This document shows, in pieces, positions 58,281-64,000 of a stretch of DNA of 64,000 nucleotides. The translations under genes were made by a program, and so were the position numbers. Source of the DNA: Actinacidiphila rubida (GTDB lineage: Bacteria; Actinomycetota; Actinomycetes; Streptomycetales; Streptomycetaceae). The stretch is from the NCBI RefSeq assembly GCF_900110255.1, contig NZ_FODD01000010.1, forward strand, positions 157,932-221,931. The letters run 5' to 3'. Every line of letters starts with the position of its first letter. Within the stretch, counting starts at the first letter, position 1. The notes below the pieces were generated by a model. That model saw only the letters and a program-made list of their open reading frames with translations. It ran no database searches and was not told the DNA's origin.

Positions 58281-61202
58281 TCAGCCGACGGCGTCCGCGA
58301 GGATCTCCAGGATGTGGCGGTAGGGGCGGCCCGTCGCGCGGCTCATGCCGATCTCGCAGGTGAGGTTGCACGACGCGTACGCGTCGTACGTGCCGCGGTT
58401 GATCTCGGCGGCCTGCGCGGCCGTCGCCGAGGCGGTGACCTCCGGGTGGAGCAGCCCGCGGTCGCCGGCGAAGGCGCAGCAGCCCCAGGAGTCCGGGACG
58501 GTGACGTCGGCCGCGACCGCGCCGGCCAGGGCGCGCAGGTCGTCGGTGATGCCGAGGTGCACGGTGGAGCACGTCGGGTGGAGCGCGAGGGAGTCCATTC
58601 GGGGGAGCTCCGGCAGCGACGGCAGCACGTGCTCGCGGGTGAACGTCACGCTGTCGGTGAAGCGCAGCGCCTCGTAGCGGCCGCGGTCCTCCTCGGGGAG
58701 CGCGGACGCGAGCTGCTCCAGGCCGTGCGTGCACGAGGACGCGTCGCAGACCACGGGGAGCCGCCCGTGGTCGCTGGCCTCCCACAGCACCTCCAGCGTC
58801 CGGGCGGCCATGGCGCGGTGGCCGCCGGTGTAGCCCTTGGACTGCCAGGGCGTGCCGCAGCACAGACCCGACAGGCCGTCCGGCACGGTCACCGGCACGC
58901 CCGCCCGGTCGCACAGGTGCAGGAACGCCGCCGCGGCCCCGGCGGGACGCGCGCCCGGCGTCCCGGCGGCGTTCCCCTCGGCCGGCCCCGTGAAGACGTC
59001 GCCGATGCACGCGGCGAAGAACACCGCCCGCGTCCCGGCGGGGTGACGGGGCGCCGGCCGCGGCGTCCCGGACCGCGGCACGCCCGTGGCCCAGTCGGGC
59101 ACGAGTTCGCCCGCGCCGAGCCGGCGCACCGCGGAGGTGGCGGCGCGCACGACGGGCGCGGGCACCGCGTGGGCCGCGGTCAGTCCGAGGCGCACGCCCT
59201 TGACGGCGCCGCCCCAGTGGCGGGCGGTGGTGCGTCCCGCGGCCTGTGCGAGCGCGCTGTGCCGGTCGCCGCGCAGCCGCTTCATCACCGCGCCCGTGTC
59301 GATGGTGACCGGGCAGGCGGTGACGCACAGGCTGTCGGCGGCGCAGCTGTCGACGGCCGCGTACGCGTAGTCCGCCTCCAGCTCCCTGCGGCGCTCCTCG
59401 TCGCCCGCGGCGGTCGCCAGGGCGATCTCCCGCTGCAGCGCGATGCGCTGGCGCGGGGTGGTGGTGACGTCGGCCGTCGGGCAGACCGGCTCGCAGTAGC
59501 CGCACTCGACGCAGCGGTCCACCGCCGGGTCCACGTCCGGGACGTCCTTGAGCCGCTGGAGGTGGACGGCCGGGTCGTCGTCCAGCAGCACGCCGGGGTT
59601 GAGCACGCCCGACGGGTCGCACAGCCGCTTGAGCTCGCGCATCACCTCGTACAGGTCGTCGCCGTACTGGCGGCGGACGAAGGGCGCCATCGCGCGGCCG
59701 GTGCCGTGCTCGGCCTTGAGCGTGCCGCCCTCGCGCAGCACGAGGTCGACCATGTCGTCGGTGAACCGCGCGTAGCGGTCGACCTCCTGGGCGGTGTCGA
59801 AGCGCTGGGTGAGCATGAAGTGCAGGTTGCCGTCACGGGCGTGGCCGAAGATCACCGCGTCCTGGTAGCCGTGCCGGTCGAACAGGCCGGTCAGGCCCTC
59901 GCACGTGCCGGTCAGCCGCTCCATGGGGACGGCGATGTCCTCCAGCAGCGCGGTCGTGCCGGCCGGCCGCGCCCCCGCCACCGCGGTGTACAACCCCTTG
60001 CGCGCGTGCCACATCGCGGCGCGCTCCCGGGCGTCGCGGGTCAGCGCGGTCCCGGTCACCGCGGGCAGCGCGTCGAGCACCGGGCGGGCCGCGGCCAGGA
60101 CCTGCTCCAGCTCCTCGGCGCGGTCCTCGGCGAACTCCACGAGCAGGGCGGCGTGTTCCTCGACCCGCAGGCCGCGCAGCGCGGGGCTCGCGTCGGCCGC
60201 GGCCTGCGCGACGCGCAGCGAGGCCGCGTCCAGCAGCTCCGCGGTGCGGGCGCCCGCCGCGAGCAGGGCGGGCAGCGCGTCCGTCGCCTCGGCGAGCCCG
60301 GGCAGGATCAGCAGCCCGGTCGCGGAGTGCGGCAGCACCGGGACGGTACGGAAGACGGCCTCGCCGACGAAGCCGAGCGTGCCCTCGCTGCCGATCATCA
60401 GATGGGCGAGCATGTCGGCCGGTGAGGAGTGGTCGAGGAAGGAGTTGAGGCCGTACCCCATGGTGTTCTTCATGGCGAACAGCCGCTCCACGGTGGCCCT
60501 GGCCTCCGGTGAGGACCGGACCCGGTCGCGCAGCCGCAGCAGGCCCGCGTGCAGGTCGGGCTCGCGGTCCCGGAGCCGGTCGTCGGCGTCGCGCGCGCCG
60601 GAGTCGACGAGCGTGCCGGACGGCAGCACGAACTGCAGCGACTCCAGGGTCCGGTAGGCGTTGTCCTTCGTCCCGCAGTTCATGCCGCTGGAGTTGTTGG
60701 CCACCATCCCGCCGACGGTGCACGCCGACTCGCTCGCCGGGTCCGGTCCGAGCCGGCGCCCGTAGCGGGCCAGCCGGGCGTTGGCCTGGCGGATCGTCAG
60801 ACCCGGCTGGAGGCGGATGCGGAGGCCGTCGTCGAGCACCTCCGCCTCGCGCCAGTGGGTGCGGACGTCGACGAGCACGCCGTCTCCGCCGGCCTGCCCG
60901 GCCAGGCTCGTGCCGCCCGAACGCAGGGTGAGCGGGATGCCGGCCTCGCGGGCGCCGGCCATCAGCGCCGCCACCTCCCGGGTGGACGCCGCCCGCACCA
61001 CGGCCTGCGGCGTGAGCAGGTACGGGGACGCGTCGTGCGCCAGGGCGGCCCGGCGCGGCAGGTCGGCCGACACCCGGGCCGGGTCGGTGACGCACGAGCG
61101 CAGCATCGCCAGCAGGCCGGCCGGTCCGCCACCGGCACTGCCGTCCGGTGCGGCTGCCCCGGGGGCGGCGGTGGCGGACGTACGGGCGGTGGGCTGGCTC
61201 AT
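58281..61202 (-). CDS. FAD-linked oxidase fused to Fe-S domain (D-lactate dehydrogenase-like)
   Basis: The protein has 973 residues. The N-terminal FAD domain (PLTLRSGGTSLAGQAGGDGV, ACTVGGMVANNSSGMNCGT) and FAD-oxidase C domain (VIFGHARDGNLHFML) are followed by two ferredoxin-like clusters, CVECGYCEPVCP and CAADSLCVTACP. A CCG domain follows (GLCCGTPWQ, WGCCAFAGDRG). This is the Dld-II/GlcD plus LldE-like architecture of large D-2-hydroxyacid dehydrogenases. ATG 61202 has GGAG 7-10 nt upstream, 32 bp after anmK. It probably oxidises D-lactate at the membrane. Confidence 0.9.
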   Translation of the reverse strand: MSQPTARTSATAAPGAAAPDGSAGGGPAGLLAMLRSCVTDPARVSADLPRRAALAHDASPYLLTPQAVVRAASTREVAALMAGAREAGIPLTLRSGGTSLAGQAGGDGVLVDVRTHWREAEVLDDGLRIRLQPGLTIRQANARLARYGRRLGPDPASESACTVGGMVANNSSGMNCGTKDNAYRTLESLQFVLPSGTLVDSGARDADDRLRDREPDLHAGLLRLRDRVRSSPEARATVERLFAMKNTMGYGLNSFLDHSSPADMLAHLMIGSEGTLGFVGEAVFRTVPVLPHSATGLLILPGLAEATDALPALLAAGARTAELLDAASLRVAQAAADASPALRGLRVEEHAALLVEFAEDRAEELEQVLAAARPVLDALPAVTGTALTRDARERAAMWHARKGLYTAVAGARPAGTTALLEDIAVPMERLTGTCEGLTGLFDRHGYQDAVIFGHARDGNLHFMLTQRFDTAQEVDRYARFTDDMVDLVLREGGTLKAEHGTGRAMAPFVRRQYGDDLYEVMRELKRLCDPSGVLNPGVLLDDDPAVHLQRLKDVPDVDPAVDRCVECGYCEPVCPTADVTTTPRQRIALQREIALATAAGDEERRRELEADYAYAAVDSCAADSLCVTACPVTIDTGAVMKRLRGDRHSALAQAAGRTTARHWGGAVKGVRLGLTAAHAVPAPVVRAATSAVRRLGAGELVPDWATGVPRSGTPRPAPRHPAGTRAVFFAACIGDVFTGPAEGNAAGTPGARPAGAAAAFLHLCDRAGVPVTVPDGLSGLCCGTPWQSKGYTGGHRAMAARTLEVLWEASDHGRLPVVCDASSCTHGLEQLASALPEEDRGRYEALRFTDSVTFTREHVLPSLPELPRMDSLALHPTCSTVHLGITDDLRALAGAVAADVTVPDSWGCCAFAGDRGLLHPEVTASATAAQAAEINRGTYDAYASCNLTCEIGMSRATGRPYRHILEILADAVG

Positions 61203-61234
61203 GCGGCTTCTCCAGGACGTCGTGGGAGGGGAGT

Positions 61235-62449
61235 TCAGGCGGTGGCGCACGCGGCCGGCGGCTCGTCACCCGGGGCGCCGGCACCCGCCACCCGCAGGGT
61301 CCGCGGCGCGACGGCGGCGGGCTCGGGCAGACGCAGCGGGCCGCGGCCGGGCGTGATGCTGCCGAGCACCGAGGCGTGCCGGGCGCCGGTGGTGGACGGC
61401 AGGGTGCCGGGCAGACCGTGCACGGTGAGGAAGCCCAGCACGGCGAAGGCCAGCGCCTCCTTCGCGTCGGACGGCACCCCGAGGTCGTCGCTGGACAGCA
61501 GCCGCACCTCCGGGAGTTCCTCGGCGATCATGCGCATCATGACGGGATTGTGCGCGCCGCCGCCGGATACGGCCAGTTGCGTGACGCCCTGGGCGCGGCA
61601 CGCGCCGGCCACCGTGACCGCGGTCAGCCGGGTCAGCGTCGCGAGCACGTCGTGGTGATCGGGGGTGGGCACGTCCTCGAGCGCGGCCAGCAGGTACGGC
61701 AGGTGGAACAGTTCCTTGCCGGTGCTCTTGGGCGCGGGCAGCCGGTAGTAGGGCTCGTCCAGCAGCCTGCTCAGCAGGACGGGCGAGACCGTGCCGGCCG
61801 CGGCGCCCCGCCCGGACTCGTCGTACGCGGCGGCGCCCGCCGTGAAGTGCCGGACCGCCGCGTCGAGCAGCGCGTTGGCGGGTCCGGTGTCGAAAGCGAC
61901 GGGGTCGGCGTCGGGGGCGACCACCGTGATGTTCGCGATGCCGCCCAGGTTGAGGGCGGCGGGCACGCCGGGCAGCCCGCACAGCAGCAGCGTGTCGGTC
62001 AGGCCGACCAGCGGGGCGCCCTGGCCGCCCGCGGCCACGTCCCGGCTGCGCAAGTCGGACACCACGGGCAGCCCGGTGGCCTCCGCGATCCAGGCGGGCT
62101 GGCCGAGTTGGAGCGTGCCGCGCACCACGCCGTCCTCCACCCAGTGGTGCATGGTCTGGCCGTGCGAGACGACGAGGTCGGCCCGGCCGTCGCACAGTTC
62201 GCGCTGGGCGAGCACCGCGGCCTCCGCGAACGCCTGCCCGATGCCGGTGTCCAGCGCGCACACGACCTCCGTGGACGTCGCGGCCGGGGGCAGGGCCGCG
62301 GTGATCGCCCCGCGCAGCGCCTCGGAGTACTGCGTGCTGACCCGGCCCAGGGGCCGCATCACGAGAGTGTCGCCCTCCAGCGCGATGTCGGCCGCCGCGG
62401 CCTCGATCGCGTCGTAGGACGTGCCGGACATCAGGCCGATGACGCGCAT
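61235..62449 (-). CDS. anmK: 1,6-anhydro-N-acetylmuramic acid kinase
   Basis: The protein has 404 residues. GLMSGTSYDAIEAAAADI, LNLGGIANITVV, FDTGPANALLDAA and SGGGAHNPVMMRMI are AnmK family motifs. The enzyme phosphorylates and opens anhydroMurNAc to MurNAc-6-phosphate in peptidoglycan recycling. It is followed 32 bp later by a D-lactate-dehydrogenase-like gene and preceded by a symporter gene. The C-terminal 30 residues are extended and low in complexity. Confidence 0.93.
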   Translation of the reverse strand: MRVIGLMSGTSYDAIEAAAADIALEGDTLVMRPLGRVSTQYSEALRGAITAALPPAATSTEVVCALDTGIGQAFAEAAVLAQRELCDGRADLVVSHGQTMHHWVEDGVVRGTLQLGQPAWIAEATGLPVVSDLRSRDVAAGGQGAPLVGLTDTLLLCGLPGVPAALNLGGIANITVVAPDADPVAFDTGPANALLDAAVRHFTAGAAAYDESGRGAAAGTVSPVLLSRLLDEPYYRLPAPKSTGKELFHLPYLLAALEDVPTPDHHDVLATLTRLTAVTVAGACRAQGVTQLAVSGGGAHNPVMMRMIAEELPEVRLLSSDDLGVPSDAKEALAFAVLGFLTVHGLPGTLPSTTGARHASVLGSITPGRGPLRLPEPAAVAPRTLRVAGAGAPGDEPPAACATA

Positions 62450-62538
62450 GGTGCTCCAGTGGTTCGGAGGGTCCGGGGCCGGACGCCGGGACGGGGGCGG
62501 GCCCCCGGCCGCGGCGTCCGGCCTCGGGCGGACGTGGA

Positions 62539-62578
62539 TCCGGGCGGGGCCGGCCGGATCGCGGCCGCCCCGCCCGGA
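62539..62578 (-). terminator. 12-bp hairpin after the symporter gene
   Basis: TCCGGGCGGGGC (62539-62550) and GCCCCGCCCGGA (62567-62578) are perfect complements with a 16-nt loop, located between the symporter stop at 62585 and the anmK start at 62449. It could terminate or attenuate transcription into anmK, or act as an operon-internal processing hairpin. Confidence 0.6.
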
Positions 62579-62584
62579 GTCGGG

Positions 62585-64000
62585 TCAGGACCTTCCGGCC
62601 GCCGGGTCGAGCGACTCGGCGCCGAGGGCCGGTCCGGTGGCGGTCCCGGTTCCCGGGTCCGCGGCGGGTGCCACGGCCGGGGCGCGGTGGAACAGGCTCA
62701 TCACGCCGCCGACGACGAGGGTGACCACGACGCCGATCGGCACGAGCCACTGTGCGGCGATCGCGGTGGGCACGGTCGCGCCCGCCACGTGCACGTCGAT
62801 CTTCACCTGGCGCACGATGTAGGTCATGACGCCCACGGTCACCAGGAACGCGACGAACGCGTCGACCTCGTTCGCCCGCTTGACGAGCCGGCCCAGCAGG
62901 AACGCGCCGAGCAGCGCGCCGTAGGTGTAGCCGGCGATGGTCAGGCCGGTCAGGTAGACGTTGCCCGTGCTGGTGCTGAACGCCATGGCGAACACGGCCA
63001 TGAGCACCGCCCACACCAGCGTCATGACCCTGGCGAGCTTCAGCAGCGTCTCGTCCGACGGCGACACCTTGAACAGGTTGTGCGCGATGTCCGAGACCGT
63101 CGAGTTCGACATCGAGTTCAGCGCCGAGGACAGCGAGCCCATCGCGGCGCCCAGGATGCCCGCGACCAGCAGGCCCGAGATGCCGACCGGCAGGCTGTGC
63201 AGGATGAACTGCGGGTAGAGGTTGTCGGAGCTCTTCAGCCCGAGGTCCTTGAAGCTGGCGCCCTTGTTGTACGACCAGAGCAGGGCGCCGACCAGGGAGA
63301 ACGCGGCGAACTGGATGGTGACGAAGATGCCGGAGGCGATCATCGCCTTCTGGCCGTCGCGCAGGGTGCGGGTGGCCAGGATGCGCTGCACGATCAGCTG
63401 GTCCGAACCGTGGCTCGCCATCGCGAAGATGGCGCCGCCGATGATCGCGGTGGGCAGGGCGAACGGGCTGGTGAGGATGTGGTCCAGCGCGAAGTTGGTG
63501 TCGAACAGCTTGAACTGGCCGTTGTGCAGGCCCTGGGAGAAGCCGTGGCTGCCGACGTGCCCGGTGAGCACCGCGATGGCGAGGATGGCGCCGCCCAGGT
63601 AGAGGCCCATCTGGATGGCGTCGGTCCAGATGACCGCCTTGATGCCCCCGAGGTAGGTGTAGACGACGGTGATGACCGTCAGCACCAGGATGATGACCTT
63701 GTAACTGGTGTGCACGCCGAGTTCGTCGAGCAGCAGCTTGATCGGGATGGCCGACGCGAACAGCCGCACGCCCTCGGCGAGCAGGCGGGTGAAGACGAAC
63801 GTCACCGACGCCAGCCCCTGGAGCTTCAGCCCGAAGCGGTGGCCGAGGTACTGGTAGGCGCTGACGAACCCGCCGCGCTTGTACAGCGGGATCAGCACGG
63901 TGGCCACCACGACGCGGCCTATGACGTAGCCGAGGGCGAGTTCGACGTTGCCGAAGCCCGAGCCGCTGTACGCCGCCCCGGGAACGCTGATCACGGTCAG
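62585..64000 (-). CDS. Sodium:solute symporter (SSS family), N-terminus outside the window
   Basis: At least 470 residues with about 11 transmembrane segments are visible. AYQYLGHRFGLKLQGLASVT and GGIKAVIWTDAIQMGLYLGG are SSS-family motifs; AAMGSLSSALNSMSNSTVSD lies at the sodium-site helix. The frame stays open to the window edge, so the first helix and start codon are not seen. Lying just upstream of anmK, it could import anhydroMurNAc or a related amino sugar, but some members carry sialic acid or proline. Confidence 0.9.
   Translation of the reverse strand: MTVISVPGAAYSGSGFGNVELALGYVIGRVVVATVLIPLYKRGGFVSAYQYLGHRFGLKLQGLASVTFVFTRLLAEGVRLFASAIPIKLLLDELGVHTSYKVIILVLTVITVVYTYLGGIKAVIWTDAIQMGLYLGGAILAIAVLTGHVGSHGFSQGLHNGQFKLFDTNFALDHILTSPFALPTAIIGGAIFAMASHGSDQLIVQRILATRTLRDGQKAMIASGIFVTIQFAAFSLVGALLWSYNKGASFKDLGLKSSDNLYPQFILHSLPVGISGLLVAGILGAAMGSLSSALNSMSNSTVSDIAHNLFKVSPSDETLLKLARVMTLVWAVLMAVFAMAFSTSTGNVYLTGLTIAGYTYGALLGAFLLGRLVKRANEVDAFVAFLVTVGVMTYIVRQVKIDVHVAGATVPTAIAAQWLVPIGVVVTLVVGGVMSLFHRAPAVAPAADPGTGTATGPALGAESLDPAAGRS

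Noticed and set aside
1..64000. tRNA genes, CRISPR arrays, insertion sequences or prophage
   Set aside because: No tRNA-like cloverleaf, regular repeat-spacer array, transposase or phage structural gene was seen.

Overview
The window is very GC-rich (about 73% by eye) and its genes use GTG starts, 4-bp stop/start overlaps and third-position G/C. It carries an SsgA-like sporulation gene, many ECF sigma factors and an Rsb partner-switch island. Together these point to a Streptomyces or a close relative in the Streptomycetaceae. It reads as ordinary chromosome with much accessory metabolism and regulation. I see no tRNA or rRNA gene, no CRISPR array, no insertion sequence and no prophage.

0-4 kb: a sugar locus. 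A fumarylacetoacetate-hydrolase-type sugar-acid dehydratase (cut by the window edge) diverges from an FGGY kinase and a fucose-isomerase-like enzyme. Two LacI-type operators lie between them. A perfect 27-bp inverted repeat ends the locus. 4-19 kb: a GH15 glycosidase, an LUD protein, an ECF41-type sigma factor, two YbjQ-like proteins, an MpaB-like oxygenase, a first sigK/rskA pair, a GNAT protein, a DoxX-like protein, an MFS pump divergent from its TetR regulator across twin operators, and an ssgA-like gene. 19-30 kb: an FAD desaturase-like enzyme coupled to an SRPBCC protein, a YbdK-type ligase, a lone GltD, a PEBP protein divergent from MarR, and a five-gene ECF sigma/ABC transporter operon.

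30-40 kb: a locus organised like the SigK locus of Mycobacterium tuberculosis. It holds a sulfite-oxidase-like enzyme, a fasciclin lipoprotein (MPT83-like), sigK, rskA, and then an FAD amine-oxidase-like gene, DUF1365, two cyclopropane-synthase-like methyltransferases and DUF1295. Four matching promoter elements (CCAATCC, 15 bp, CCGAA) precede both sigK copies, the FAD-oxidase operon and the sulfite-oxidase-like gene. This suggests one small regulon under two paralogous SigK factors. 40-44 kb: a Pip/YhgE-like membrane protein and a secreted GH54 arabinofuranosidase with two ricin-B lectin domains.

44-56 kb: a dense partner-switching island. It has three multi-domain SpoIIE-type phosphatases and a CarH-like cobalamin-binding protein coupled to one of them. 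It also has RsbW-like and RsbV-like genes and an overlapping operon rsbR-rsbS-rsbT-rsbX-like-hybrid histidine kinase-response regulator/phosphatase. No target sigma factor is encoded here. 56-64 kb: a fragment of a G1 (eqolisin) peptidase, a SigE-family ECF sigma factor with a one-helix partner, and a likely peptidoglycan-recycling set made of a sodium:solute symporter (cut by the edge), AnmK and a large FAD/Fe-S D-lactate-dehydrogenase-like protein.
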